DNA of 64,000 bases from the NCBI RefSeq assembly GCF_041435495.1, contig NZ_CP108644.1:5069501-5133500 (forward strand). Reading direction: 5' to 3'. Positions within the stretch are counted from its first letter, which is position 1; each line of letters opens with the position of its first letter. This DNA comes from Streptomyces sp. NBC_01116. Its GTDB lineage: Bacteria > Actinomycetota > Actinomycetes > Streptomycetales > Streptomycetaceae. Both the position numbers and the translations under genes were made by a program. Shown here piece by piece: positions 1 through 8,760 of this stretch. A model generated the notes under the pieces. That model was not told the DNA's origin. It did not search any database and saw only the letters and a list, made by a program, of their open reading frames with translations.

Positions 1-336
1 GGCGTCGGCATCGCCTGGGCGATGTACGGCCGCAAGCCGGTTCCGCTGGTCGCCCCGCGCGGCTCGGTCCTCACCCGGGCCGCCCGCCGCGATCTCCTCC
101 AGGACGACTTCAACCACGTGGTCCTGGTCCGCGGCGGCGAGCACCTCACCCGCTCGCTGGTCTACGTGGACCACTCCCTGGTCGACGGCGTCGTCAACGG
201 CACGGCCGCCTCGGTCGGCGGGCTCTCCGGCCGGCTGCGCAAGCTGCAGAACGGCTACGCCCGCACCTACGCGGTCTCGATGTTCGGCGGTACGGCGGTC
301 GTCATCGCCGCGACCCTGCTGATGAGGGCGGTCTGA
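1..336 (+). CDS. nuoL: NADH-quinone oxidoreductase subunit L (NuoL), C-terminal fragment
   Basis: The reading frame is open from the first base, so the start lies outside the window. About 111 residues remain. They hold the end of a proton-pumping membrane subunit of complex I, with the amphipathic stretch after the antiporter core and a last membrane helix ending in LLMRAV. The identification rests mainly on position: it is followed 4 bp later by nuoM and then nuoN, the standard L-M-N order at the end of a nuo operon. NuoL is the distal pump of the membrane arm and moves protons when menaquinone is reduced. Confidence 0.85.
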   Translation, partial: GVGIAWAMYGRKPVPLVAPRGSVLTRAARRDLLQDDFNHVVLVRGGEHLTRSLVYVDHSLVDGVVNGTAASVGGLSGRLRKLQNGYARTYAVSMFGGTAVVIAATLLMRAV

Positions 337-340
337 TCAC

Positions 341-1912
341 ATGTCCTTTCCCCTCCTGACCGCGACGGCGGCGCTCCCGGCGATCGGCGCCATCGCCACC
401 GCCGCCGTCCCCGCCGCGCGGCGCACCGCGGCCAAATGGCTCGCGCTGCTCTTCTCGCTCGGCACGCTCGTCCTGGCGGCGGTCGTCTTCCTCCGCTTCG
501 AGCCGGGCGGCGACCGCTACCAGCTCACCGAGTCCCGGGCCTGGATCGCCGACTTCGGCGTCCGCTACGAACTGGGCGTGGACGGCATCGGGGTGGCGCT
601 CCTCGGCCTCACCGCGCTGCTGATCCCGTTCGTCATCGTGGCCGGCTGGAACGACGCCGACCCCCTGGAGACGAAGTCCTCGCGCTGGCGTCCGACACAG
701 GGCTTCTTCGCCCTGATCCTCATGGTCGAGGCCATGGTGATCCTGTCGTTCACCGCGACCGACGTCTTCCTCTTCTACATCCTGTTCGAAGCCATGCTCA
801 TCCCGATGTACTTTCTCATCGGCGGCTTCGGCGACCGCGCCCACGCGGGCACCGACGAGAACGCCGCGACCCAGCGGTCGTACGCGGCGGTCAAGTTCCT
901 CCTCTACAACCTGGCCGGCGGCCTGATCATGCTGGCCGCCGTCATCGGGCTGTACGTGGTCGCGGGCAGCTTCTCGCTCTCCGAGATCGCCGAGGCCCGC
1001 GCCAACGGCTCCCTGGAGATGGCGACCAGCACCGAGCGGTGGCTGTTCCTCGGGTTCTTCTTCGCCTTCGCGGTGAAGGCCCCGCTGTGGCCGCTGCACA
1101 CCTGGCTGCCCAACGCGATGGGCGAGGCCACCGCCCCGGTCGCCGTGCTGATCACCGCGATCGTCGACAAGGTCGGCACCTTCGCGATGCTCCGCTTCTG
1201 CCTCGGGCTCTTCCCGGAGGCCAGCAAGTGGGCGACGCCGGTGGTCATCACGCTGGCGCTCGTCTCCATCGTCTACGGGGCGCTGCTCGCGGTCGGCCAG
1301 CGCGACATCAAGAGGCTCATCGCCTACGCCTCGATCTCGCACTTCGGCTTCATCGTCCTGGGCATCTTCGCGATGACCAGCCAGGGCCAGTCGGGCGCCA
1401 CGCTCTACATGGTCAACCACGGGATCTCGACGGCCGCGCTGCTGCTGGTCGCCGGATTCCTCATCACCCGGCGCGGATCACGGCTCATCGCGGACTACGG
1501 CGGGGTGCAGAAGGTCGCCCCCGTGCTGGCCGGGACGTTCCTCATCGGCGGGCTCGCCACCCTGTCGCTGCCCGGACTCGCCCCGTTCGTCAGTGAGTTC
1601 CTGGTCCTCGTCGGCACGTTCAGCGCGTATCCGGTGGCCGGCATCATCGCCACCTCCGGCATCGTGCTCGCCGCGCTCTACGTCCTGGTCCTCTACCAGC
1701 GCACGATGACCGGCCCGGTGCGGGAATCGGTCCGGTCCATGCCGGACCTCCGGGCCCGGGAGCTGGCGGTCGCGCTTCCGCTGATCGCCGTGCTGATCTT
1801 CCTGGGCGTCTTCCCGAAGCCGCTCACCGAGGTCGTCAACCCGGCGGTGGAGCACACCATGTCCGACGTACAGAAGAAGGACCCCCAGCCCGAGGTGGAG
1901 GCCGCCAAGTGA
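341..1912 (+). CDS. nuoM: NADH-quinone oxidoreductase subunit M (NuoM)
   Basis: A 523-residue integral membrane protein of the Mrp-antiporter-like family, the middle proton pump of complex I. The family's functional charges are present: the glutamate in FEAMLIPMYFLIG near residue 149 and the lysine in VKAPLWPLHTWLPNA near residue 246. Length is normal for NuoM. The ATG is 4 bp after the nuoL stop and the end overlaps nuoN by 4 bp (GTGA), so translation is probably coupled. It belongs to the complete nuo operon whose earlier genes lie upstream of the window. A second, diverged nuoM lies at 60325-62016. Confidence 0.96.
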   Translation: MSFPLLTATAALPAIGAIATAAVPAARRTAAKWLALLFSLGTLVLAAVVFLRFEPGGDRYQLTESRAWIADFGVRYELGVDGIGVALLGLTALLIPFVIVAGWNDADPLETKSSRWRPTQGFFALILMVEAMVILSFTATDVFLFYILFEAMLIPMYFLIGGFGDRAHAGTDENAATQRSYAAVKFLLYNLAGGLIMLAAVIGLYVVAGSFSLSEIAEARANGSLEMATSTERWLFLGFFFAFAVKAPLWPLHTWLPNAMGEATAPVAVLITAIVDKVGTFAMLRFCLGLFPEASKWATPVVITLALVSIVYGALLAVGQRDIKRLIAYASISHFGFIVLGIFAMTSQGQSGATLYMVNHGISTAALLLVAGFLITRRGSRLIADYGGVQKVAPVLAGTFLIGGLATLSLPGLAPFVSEFLVLVGTFSAYPVAGIIATSGIVLAALYVLVLYQRTMTGPVRESVRSMPDLRARELAVALPLIAVLIFLGVFPKPLTEVVNPAVEHTMSDVQKKDPQPEVEAAK

Positions 1913-3573
1913 GCGCAACAGCTGTCCACAGTCTGTGGACGACGGCGAGCGGGGTGACATCGGCGGCACCGGGCAACTCGTTCACGGCGCCGAAGATCGA
2001 GTACACCCAGCTGCTGCCGGTCCTGATCATCGTGGTCGCCGCCGTCCTGGGCATCCTGGTGGAGGCCTTCGTGCCGCGCCGGGCCCGCTACCACGCCCAG
2101 CTCCTCCTGACCGTGGTGGCGGTCGCCGGCTCGTTCGCCGCGATCGTCGGCCTCGCGGCCGGCGGATACGGCACCACGGACGCCGGGATCGTGGCCATGG
2201 GCGCCATCGCGATCGACGGCCCCACCCTGTTCCTCCAGGGCACCATTCTCCTGGTCGCCATGGTGGCGGTGTTCACCTTCGCCGAGCGCCGGCTCGACCC
2301 GAGCAGCAACGGCAACCGGGTCGACTCGTTCGCCGCGCAGGCCGGTTCCGTGCCGGGCGGCGAGGGCGAGAAGGCCGCGGTGCGGGCCGGGTTCACCACC
2401 ACCGAGGTCTTCCCGCTCCTGCTCTTCTCGGTGGCGGGGCTGCTGGTCTTCCCGGCCGCCAACGACCTGCTGACCCTCTTCATCGCGCTGGAAGTCTTCT
2501 CGCTCCCGCTCTACCTCCTGTGCGCCGTCGCCCGCCGCAAGCGGCTGATGTCGCAGGAGGCGGCCGTGAAGTACTTCCTGCTCGGAGCGTTCTCCTCGGC
2601 GTTCCTGCTCTTCGGGATCGCCCTCCTCTACGGCTACGCGGGCTCCCTCGGGTACGCGGAGATCGCCAACGTCGTCGACGGCTCGGTCCTGGAGATCGAC
2701 CCGGCCCTCGCCGACACCATGGGCAACGACGCACTGCTGCTCATCGGCGGCGCGATGATCCTGACCGGCCTGCTCTTCAAGGTCGGCGCGGTCCCGTTCC
2801 ACATGTGGACCCCGGACGTCTACCAGGGCGCCCCGACCCCGGTGACCGGCTTCATGGCCGCCGCGACGAAGGTCGCCGCGTTCGGCGCGCTGCTGCGCCT
2901 GCTGTACGTGGCGCTCCCGGGCCTCGCCTGGGACCTGCGGCCGGTCATGTGGGCGGTGGCCATCGTCACGATGCTGGGCGGCGCGATCGTCGCGATCACC
3001 CAGACCGACATCAAGCGACTGCTGGCCTACTCCTCGATCGCACACGCGGGCTTCATCCTCGCGGGTGTCATCGCGGCCAGCCCGGAGGGCATCTCCTCGG
3101 TCCTCTTCTACCTGCTGGCCTACTCCTTCGTGACGGTCGGCGCGTTCGCCGTCGTCACCCTGGTGCGGGACGCGGGCGGCGAGGCCACCCACCTGTCGAA
3201 GTGGGCCGGGCTCGGCCGCCGCTCGCCGCTGGTCGCCGCGGTCTTCGCGGTGTTCCTGCTGGCCTTCGCGGGCATCCCGCTGACCTCAGGGTTCTCCGGG
3301 AAGTTCGCGGTGTTCAAGGCGGCCGCCGAGGGCGGGGCCGGCGCGCTGGTCGTCGTCGGTGTGCTCTCCTCGGCCGTCGCGGCGTTCTTCTACATCCGCG
3401 TGATCGTCCTGATGTTCTTCAGCGAGCCGAAGGCGGACGGCCCCACGGTCGCCGTCCCGTCCCCGCTGACCATGACGACGATCGCGGTCGGCGTCGCCGT
3501 CACCCTGGTGCTGGGCCTGGCCCCGCAGTACTTCCTGGACCTGGCGAGCCAGGCGGGAGTGTTCGTGCGGTAG
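1909..3573 (+). CDS. nuoN: NADH-quinone oxidoreductase subunit N (NuoN)
   Basis: A 554-residue polytopic membrane protein, the proton pump nearest the core of complex I. It carries the conserved glutamate in ALEVFSLPLYLL near residue 195 and the lysine in FKVGAVPFHMWTPD near residue 291. The GTG start overlaps the nuoM stop as GTGA. It is the last gene of the operon and a strong hairpin follows at 3598-3632. The loop near residues 125-160 (GNRVDSFAAQAG region) is hydrophilic and somewhat longer than in enterobacterial NuoN, as I recall from actinobacterial forms. Confidence 0.96.
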   Translation: MSATAVHSLWTTASGVTSAAPGNSFTAPKIEYTQLLPVLIIVVAAVLGILVEAFVPRRARYHAQLLLTVVAVAGSFAAIVGLAAGGYGTTDAGIVAMGAIAIDGPTLFLQGTILLVAMVAVFTFAERRLDPSSNGNRVDSFAAQAGSVPGGEGEKAAVRAGFTTTEVFPLLLFSVAGLLVFPAANDLLTLFIALEVFSLPLYLLCAVARRKRLMSQEAAVKYFLLGAFSSAFLLFGIALLYGYAGSLGYAEIANVVDGSVLEIDPALADTMGNDALLLIGGAMILTGLLFKVGAVPFHMWTPDVYQGAPTPVTGFMAAATKVAAFGALLRLLYVALPGLAWDLRPVMWAVAIVTMLGGAIVAITQTDIKRLLAYSSIAHAGFILAGVIAASPEGISSVLFYLLAYSFVTVGAFAVVTLVRDAGGEATHLSKWAGLGRRSPLVAAVFAVFLLAFAGIPLTSGFSGKFAVFKAAAEGGAGALVVVGVLSSAVAAFFYIRVIVLMFFSEPKADGPTVAVPSPLTMTTIAVGVAVTLVLGLAPQYFLDLASQAGVFVR

Positions 3574-3597
3574 CCCGCGCGGTACGCGGTTCAGCAG

Positions 3598-3632
3598 CGC
3601 CGGACGGTCGGATATCCACAGACCGTCCGGCG
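3598..3632 (+). terminator. Hairpin terminator after nuoN
   Basis: A perfect 12-bp stem (CGCCGGACGGTC paired with GACCGTCCGGCG) with an 11-nt loop begins 25 bp after the nuoN stop. There is no clear U-tract, as is usual for Streptomyces terminators. It separates the nuo operon from recQ. Confidence 0.7.
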
Positions 3633-3725
3633 TTGTCGTTGCCTCCGCCTATCGTGGACGGGGACGAGCAGGACGGACAGGGCCGGGCGTGCGGACCCTC
3701 GGGGGACAGAGCATTGGGTGTGACC

Positions 3726-5762
3726 ATGGATGAGACCACCGGGACGGTGACCGGGACCGGCACCGACGCGGGCGGCGAGAGCGAGGCGCGGCGGACGCTG
3801 CACCGCGTCTTCGGGTACGAGTCGTTCCGCGGCGAGCAGGGCGCGATCATCGAGCACGTGGTGGCGGGCGGCGACGCGGTCGTGCTCATGCCCACCGGCG
3901 GTGGGAAATCCCTCTGCTACCAGATCCCGTCCCTGGTCCGGCGGGGCACCGGCGTCGTCGTCTCCCCGCTGATCGCCCTCATGCAGGACCAGGTCGACGC
4001 CCTGCGGGCGCTCGGCGTCCGGGCCGGCTTCATGAACTCCACGCAGGACTTCGACGAGCGCCGCTCGATGGAGGCGCAGTTCCTCGCGGGCGAGCTGGAC
4101 GTGCTCTACCTGGCGCCGGAGCGGCTCCGCCTGGACTCCACCCTCTCCCTGCTGGCCCGGGGCGAGATCTCCGTCTTCGCGATCGACGAGGCGCACTGTG
4201 TCGCCCAGTGGGGCCACGACTTCCGCCCCGACTACCTGGCCCTGTCCGTGCTCGGCGAGCGCTGGCCGGACGTGCCGCGCATCGCCCTGACGGCGACCGC
4301 GACGAACGCCACGCACGAGGAGATCACCCGCCGCCTCGGCATGCCGGACGCGAAGCACTTCGTCGCGAGCTTCGACCGGCCGAACATCCAGTACCGGATC
4401 GTGCCGAAGTCCGAGCCCAAGAAGCAACTGCTCTCCTTCCTCAAGGAGGAGCACGCCGGGGACGCGGGCATCGTCTACTGCCTCTCGCGCAACTCCACGG
4501 AGAAGATCGCGGAGTACCTCTGCCACAACGGCGTGGAGGCCGTGCCGTACCACGCGGGCCTGGACGCCTCCACGCGCGCCACCCACCAGGCGCGCTTCCT
4601 CCGCGAGGAGGGGCTCGTCGTCGTCGCGACGATCGCGTTCGGCATGGGCATCGACAAGCCGGACGTCCGCTTCGTCGCCCACGTCGACCTCCCCAAGTCC
4701 GTCGAGGGGTACTACCAGGAGACCGGCCGCGCGGGCCGTGACGGGGAGCCGTCGACGGCCTGGATGGCGTACGGGCTCCAGGACGTCGTCCAGCAGCGCA
4801 AGCTCATCCAGGGCGGCGAGGGCGACGAGGCGTTCCGCCGCCGGGCCGCCTCCCACCTGGACTCGATGCTGGCCCTGTGCGAGACGGTCCAGTGCCGGCG
4901 GGCCCAGCTGCTGACCTACTTCGGCCAGGAGCCCACAGCACCCGCCTGCGGCAACTGCGACACCTGCCTGGCCCCGCCGGAGACCTGGGACGGCACGGTC
5001 GTCTCGCAGAAGCTGCTCTCCACGGTGGTGCGGCTGAAGCGCGAACGGAACCAGAAGTTCGGCGCGGGACAGATCATCGACATCCTGCTGGGCCGCAAGA
5101 CCGCCAAGGTCATCCAGTTCGACCACGACCAGCTCTCCGTCTTCGGCATCGGCGAGGAGCTGGCGGAGGCGGAGTGGCGCGGAGTGGTGCGCCAGCTGCT
5201 GGCGCAGGGGCTGCTCGCGGTCGAGGGGGAGTACGGCACGCTGGTCCTGACCGACGAGAGCGCGACGGTCCTCGGCCGGGAGCGGGACGTGCTGCTCCGC
5301 AAGGAGCCGAAGAAGCCGACGACCCGGTCGTCGTCCTCCGCCGGCGGAGGACGGGGCGCCAAGGGCAAGGCGGCCGCGGCCGACCTCCCCGAGTCCGCCG
5401 TCCCGGTCTTCGAGGCGCTGCGCGCCTGGCGCGGGGTGACGGCGAAGGAGCAGGGCGTCCCGGCGTACGTCATCTTCCACGACGCCACGCTGAGGGAGAT
5501 CGCGACGCTGCACCCGAGCTCGCTCGCGGAGCTGGGCGGCGTCAGCGGCCTGGGCGAGAAGAAGCTCGCGACCTACGGGGAGGGCGTGCTGGAGGTCCTG
5601 GCGCAGACGCCCCCGGGGGCGTCGACGGAGACTCCCGCACCCGCGACCCCGGCTCCCGCACCACGCACGGCGGCCCCGGCCCCGGCCCGTGCGCAAGCCC
5701 CGGCCCCGCAGCACGGCGACCCCGAGTTCGGCTGGGACGAGGAACCGCCCGAGTACGAGTGA
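3726..5762 (+). CDS. recQ: RecQ-family ATP-dependent DNA helicase
   Basis: A superfamily 2 helicase of about 678 residues that unwinds DNA 3'-5' in recombination and repair. In order: Walker A (PTGGGKSLCYQ, about residue 56), a DEAH box (IDEAHCVAQWGHDF, about 153), helicase motifs V/VI (GMGIDKPDVR, then QETGRAGRDG), a RecQ zinc-binding segment with its cysteines (CRRAQLL near 389, CGNCDTC near 410), a winged-helix region, a Ser/Gly/Lys-rich linker (about 525-555), an HRDC domain (about 558-625) and a Pro/Ala-rich tail. Upstream in-frame GTG (3720) and TTG (3714) are alternative starts. The best Shine-Dalgarno-like run, GGGGGA at 3701-3706, fits TTG 3714 best, so the exact start is open. Confidence 0.93.
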   Translation: MDETTGTVTGTGTDAGGESEARRTLHRVFGYESFRGEQGAIIEHVVAGGDAVVLMPTGGGKSLCYQIPSLVRRGTGVVVSPLIALMQDQVDALRALGVRAGFMNSTQDFDERRSMEAQFLAGELDVLYLAPERLRLDSTLSLLARGEISVFAIDEAHCVAQWGHDFRPDYLALSVLGERWPDVPRIALTATATNATHEEITRRLGMPDAKHFVASFDRPNIQYRIVPKSEPKKQLLSFLKEEHAGDAGIVYCLSRNSTEKIAEYLCHNGVEAVPYHAGLDASTRATHQARFLREEGLVVVATIAFGMGIDKPDVRFVAHVDLPKSVEGYYQETGRAGRDGEPSTAWMAYGLQDVVQQRKLIQGGEGDEAFRRRAASHLDSMLALCETVQCRRAQLLTYFGQEPTAPACGNCDTCLAPPETWDGTVVSQKLLSTVVRLKRERNQKFGAGQIIDILLGRKTAKVIQFDHDQLSVFGIGEELAEAEWRGVVRQLLAQGLLAVEGEYGTLVLTDESATVLGRERDVLLRKEPKKPTTRSSSSAGGGRGAKGKAAAADLPESAVPVFEALRAWRGVTAKEQGVPAYVIFHDATLREIATLHPSSLAELGGVSGLGEKKLATYGEGVLEVLAQTPPGASTETPAPATPAPAPRTAAPAPARAQAPAPQHGDPEFGWDEEPPEYE

Positions 5763-5788
5763 GGCGCGTACCGGGCGGTGGGGGAGGG

Positions 5789-5815
5789 GCGGCGGGACCT
5801 ATCCCAGGTCCGCCG
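5789..5815. terminator. Candidate convergent terminator between recQ and the Uma2 gene
   Basis: GGCGG and ACCT pair with AGGT and CCGCC across an ATCCC loop, with one bulged G. The hairpin lies between two convergent genes and overlaps the stop codon of the minus-strand gene. Confidence 0.4.
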
Positions 5816-6407
5816 CCCGGCGGCGGGGCGTGATCGCCGTGAGGTCAAGGTCGACGGTGAAGGGCACCGACACCTTCATCCGGTCGTGGAAGATCCCCGT
5901 CGAGGTGTACGCACCGGTGGCCGGCTCCCGCTCGAAGACGTACACCACGGCACGCCCGTCGTGGTTCTCCACCCGCCAGTAGTGGGGGATCGCCGCCCGG
6001 GCGTACTTCACGGGCTTGGTCTCCCGGTCGCGGGACCGGGACTCGGGCGAGACGACCTCGATGGCCAGGCGCACCGACTCGGCGGGGAACCGGGTCTGGT
6101 CCGGGTCCTGGATGATGTCACCGTCGATGACGATCACATCGGGCTCGGGCCGGTTGTAGCGGTCGATGTCGATGGTGAACTCGCGCACGACCTCCAGCTC
6201 GGGCGGAGCCAAGGACTGCAACTGCCAGTTGAAGAAGTCGACCGCTCGCGAATGGAAAAGGGTCTGCGGACTCACGAAAACGAGGCTCCCGTCGATCAGC
6301 TCCGTGTGCGGAGGCAGATTCGGGAGTGTGTCCAGGTCATCGGCGGTCCAGCCGCCCTCGGGCGGGACCGCCCACCGCGGCTCGGAGGCCTCGGGTTCGA
6401 TGCTCAT
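5799..6407 (-). CDS. Uma2-family (DUF820) putative restriction-endonuclease-fold protein
   Basis: About 202 residues with the Uma2/DUF820 PD-(D/E)XK nuclease fold. The family's core motifs are visible: EPDVIVIDGD near residue 88, AIEVVSPESRSRD near 115 with the acidic catalytic residue, and KPVKYARAAIPHYW near 132-145. Substrate and role are unknown; such genes are common and often multicopy in Streptomyces and cyanobacteria. ATG 6407 is preferred because GGGAG lies 5 nt upstream; ATG 6410 directly precedes it in frame. The gene stands alone, convergent with recQ, and the MITE lies upstream of its promoter region. Confidence 0.85.
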   Translation of the reverse strand: MSIEPEASEPRWAVPPEGGWTADDLDTLPNLPPHTELIDGSLVFVSPQTLFHSRAVDFFNWQLQSLAPPELEVVREFTIDIDRYNRPEPDVIVIDGDIIQDPDQTRFPAESVRLAIEVVSPESRSRDRETKPVKYARAAIPHYWRVENHDGRAVVYVFEREPATGAYTSTGIFHDRMKVSVPFTVDLDLTAITPRRRAADLG

Positions 6408-6520
6408 CATTGCTCCCATGGGGAGGAGTCTCGCGGGCCCGACCAGCGTATCCGCCCGGAAGCGCATGGGGCTCCCCCGAACGTGTGAACGCCTCGCGCA
6501 CCGCTGACCGGCCCGCTCTT

Positions 6521-6701
6521 CTAGGGCGTGTTTCGAAAGTAGCGCCGTCCGCCCGGAGGGCGGGCTCGGCGGCGTCTGGTGCGTGCGATCGCAAGGCGGA
6601 GGGTCGCCCCGATACTGGATGTATCGGGGTGATCCCGACAACGCGGCGAGCGTGCGTGCCAGGCGTCGCCGAGCAGGCGGGACTTTCGAAACACGCCCTA
6701 G
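6521..6701. mobile_element. MITE-like element, long copy (181 bp)
   Basis: Both ends carry the perfect 20-bp inverted repeat CTAGGGCGTGTTTCGAAAGT, read inward from each end. The outer CTAG is consistent with a YTAR-type target duplication as in the IS5 group. The interior is also largely self-complementary: CCCCGATAC and GTATCGGGG form a 9-bp stem at the centre, flanked by longer imperfect arms, so the element can fold into one long hairpin. No transposase is encoded. A 72-bp internally deleted copy lies at 36199-36270. The right-hand CTAG supplies the TAG stop of the adjacent GPP34 gene. Confidence 0.8.
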
Positions 6702-7375
6702 TCCCCGTCGCCGCCTCCTCCGCTGTAGCCGCTCCAGCCGTTGCCGGTCTCGTTCTGCTTCACGTTGTAGCGGACGGCCACGGCGGTCCACTCGGAGCGG
6801 CGCATGACCTTCATGACCGTCCGGCCCGTGCGGCCGAGGCGGGTCAGGTCGCCGGCCAGGCCGATGGCGGAGGCCAGGGAGGCCAGCACCCGGTCGCGGT
6901 GGTCCGGATACCCCGCCGCCTCGGCCGCCGCGAACCGGTCGAGGACGCCCCGCGAGAGGTCCGGCACGCCCGGGAAGTGGCGGTGGTACGGCATGACGCC
7001 GAGGAAGCGGTGGGTCCTCCGGGACAGGATGGAGCGTTCGACCAGGGAGTCCAGGTACTTCTCCTGTACGTACCGGTCGTAGTCGCCCACCCAGCGCCGG
7101 GCGCGGATCCCCGGGCGGCGGCGGCCCTTGGCCGGCGGGTCCAGGGTCCGGAGCATGGCGGCGAGGAGCGGGTCGGCCGGGTCCAGCGGGTTCACCACGT
7201 GGACCCGGCCGCCCTCCTCCCGGATCCGGCCCTGGATCTCCAGCTCCGCGAGGACGGCGCCGGCGGTCCCGTACGCCAGATCGCGGGCGTTGCACGTCGG
7301 CTTTCCCCGGTCCGGGTCCAGGGCGAGCAGGATCAGCTCCTCGGGCAGCGCCAGCGCGGGGGCGTCGTGCGTCAT
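6698..7375 (-). CDS. GPP34 (GOLPH3)-family protein
   Basis: A 225-residue soluble protein resembling the GOLPH3/VPS74 family that in eukaryotes binds phosphoinositide. The N-terminus LALPEELILLALDPDRGK and the following 'YGTAGAVLAELEIQGRI' helix are typical of bacterial GPP34 proteins. The C-terminus ends in a Gly/Ser/Asp-rich tail. The ATG overlaps the fahA stop as ATGA, so the two genes are co-transcribed. The stop codon is TAG and lies inside the CTAG at the right end of the MITE, so the element defines the present C-terminus. The bacterial function is not established. Confidence 0.8.
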   Translation of the reverse strand: MTHDAPALALPEELILLALDPDRGKPTCNARDLAYGTAGAVLAELEIQGRIREEGGRVHVVNPLDPADPLLAAMLRTLDPPAKGRRRPGIRARRWVGDYDRYVQEKYLDSLVERSILSRRTHRFLGVMPYHRHFPGVPDLSRGVLDRFAAAEAAGYPDHRDRVLASLASAIGLAGDLTRLGRTGRTVMKVMRRSEWTAVAVRYNVKQNETGNGWSGYSGGGGDGD

Positions 7376-8601
7376 CGTGCGGTGACGATCCTTCCGGTCA
7401 CGTCGCCGAGGCCCACGCGGGTGCCGTGCGGACCGGGGGCCCAGGCGGTCAGCGTGACCGTGTCGCCGTCCTCCAGGAACGTCCGCTTGCCCTCGGGGAG
7501 TTCGAGCGCGTCGCGGCCGTTCCAGGTCAGCTCCAGGAGCGAGCCGCGCTGGGCGGGCTCGGGGCCGCTGACGGTGCCGGAGCCGTAGAGGTCGCCGGTG
7601 CGCAGCGACGCGCCGTTCACCGTCATGTGGGCGAGCTGCTGGGCGGCCGTCCAGTACATCGAGGCGAACGGCGGCTCGGCGACGGCCTGGCCGTTGATCT
7701 CGACGGTGATGCGGATGTCGAAGCCGCCCGGCTCCTCGTCCTCGGCGTCGTCGAGGTAGGGCAGGAGCGGGAAGTCGCGGGCCGGGGGTGCGGTGCGCGC
7801 GGCGTCCAGGGCCTCCAGCGGGGTGACCCAGGCGGAGACGGAGGTGGCGAAGGACTTGCCGAGGAACGGGCCGAGTGGCACGTACTCCCAGGCCTGGAGG
7901 TCGCGGGCGGACCAGTCGTTGAGGAGCGAGAGGCCGAAGACGCGCTCGCGGAAGTCGGCCAGCGGGACCGGTGTGCCGTGCGCGGAGGGGACGCCGACGA
8001 CGAAGCCGACCTCGGCCTCGATGTCGAGTTTCACCGAGGGCCCGAAGACGGGGGCCGGGTCGGCGGGGGCCTTGCGCTGGCCGCTGGGGCGCACCACGTC
8101 GGTGCCGGAGACCACGACGGTGCCGGAGCGGCCGTGGTAGCCGATCGGCAGGTGCTTCCAGTTGGGGGTGAGCGCGTCGCCGTCCGGCCGGAAGATCCGG
8201 CCGACGTTGGTGGCGTGGTGCTCGCTGGCGTAGAAGTCGACGTAGTCCGCGACCTCGTACGGCAGGTGCAGGGTCACCGCGTCCACCGGGTGCAGCAGCG
8301 GTTCGATGTCCGCGCGGTGGGCGGGGACCGTCAGCCAGGCGGTGAGCGCGCGGCGCACGTCCCGCCAGGCGGTGCGGCCCGCCGCGAGCAGCGGCGTCAG
8401 GCTCGGCTGCGCGAGCAGCCCCGCGTAGGGGGAGCCCAGCGCGTGGGCGGCGGCCCCGGCGTCCAGGACGTGGTTGCCGATGCGGACGCCGACCCGGCGG
8501 TCGTCGGGGTGGTCGGGGGTGGAGAACACACCGTACGGAAGGTTGTGCGGGCCGAAGGGGTCGCCCTCGGCCAGATCGAGCGGGCTGCTCTGCTCGGGCA
8601 T
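7372..8601 (-). CDS. fahA: Fumarylacetoacetase
   Basis: A 409-residue enzyme of the FAH family that hydrolyses 4-fumarylacetoacetate to fumarate and acetoacetate, the last step of tyrosine/homogentisate breakdown. It has the small N-terminal domain followed by the catalytic domain. The metal and catalytic signatures are DFYASEHHATN near residues 120-130, the paired glutamates in KLDIEAEVGFVVG near 193, and LLNDWSARDLQAWEY near 228. Length matches bacterial and animal FAH. It is the first gene of a two-gene unit with the GPP34 gene; a strong terminator separates it from the upstream hydrolase. Confidence 0.95.
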   Translation of the reverse strand: MPEQSSPLDLAEGDPFGPHNLPYGVFSTPDHPDDRRVGVRIGNHVLDAGAAAHALGSPYAGLLAQPSLTPLLAAGRTAWRDVRRALTAWLTVPAHRADIEPLLHPVDAVTLHLPYEVADYVDFYASEHHATNVGRIFRPDGDALTPNWKHLPIGYHGRSGTVVVSGTDVVRPSGQRKAPADPAPVFGPSVKLDIEAEVGFVVGVPSAHGTPVPLADFRERVFGLSLLNDWSARDLQAWEYVPLGPFLGKSFATSVSAWVTPLEALDAARTAPPARDFPLLPYLDDAEDEEPGGFDIRITVEINGQAVAEPPFASMYWTAAQQLAHMTVNGASLRTGDLYGSGTVSGPEPAQRGSLLELTWNGRDALELPEGKRTFLEDGDTVTLTAWAPGPHGTRVGLGDVTGRIVTAR

Positions 8602-8712
8602 GTGGTGCTGCCTCGCTTTCCAGGTCGCGTTGAGGACACGTTACGTCGGTGCTCCTACCCAGCGGCAGTGCCCTGACTATCCCCAACTGTGCGCATTGCC
8701 CGGAAAGTTCGT

Positions 8713-8740
8713 CGGGTCCCCCGGAAATCCGGGGGACCCG
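8713..8740 (-). terminator. Terminator after the CocE/NonD hydrolase
   Basis: A perfect 13-bp stem (CGGGTCCCCCGGA with TCCGGGGGACCCG) and a 2-nt centre, 21 bp past the stop of the minus-strand hydrolase and upstream of fahA. Confidence 0.8.
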
Positions 8741-8760
8741 AGCGCGGGGCGGGAGGCCGC

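Noticed and set aside
302..1420. Minus-strand frame opposite nuoM
   Set aside because: Asp/Arg/Gly/Gln-rich antisense product of a clearly coding plus-strand gene.
6583..6807. Small coding frame within the MITE
   Set aside because: The sequence is mostly self-complementary element DNA; both strands give Arg-rich translations without homology to known domains.
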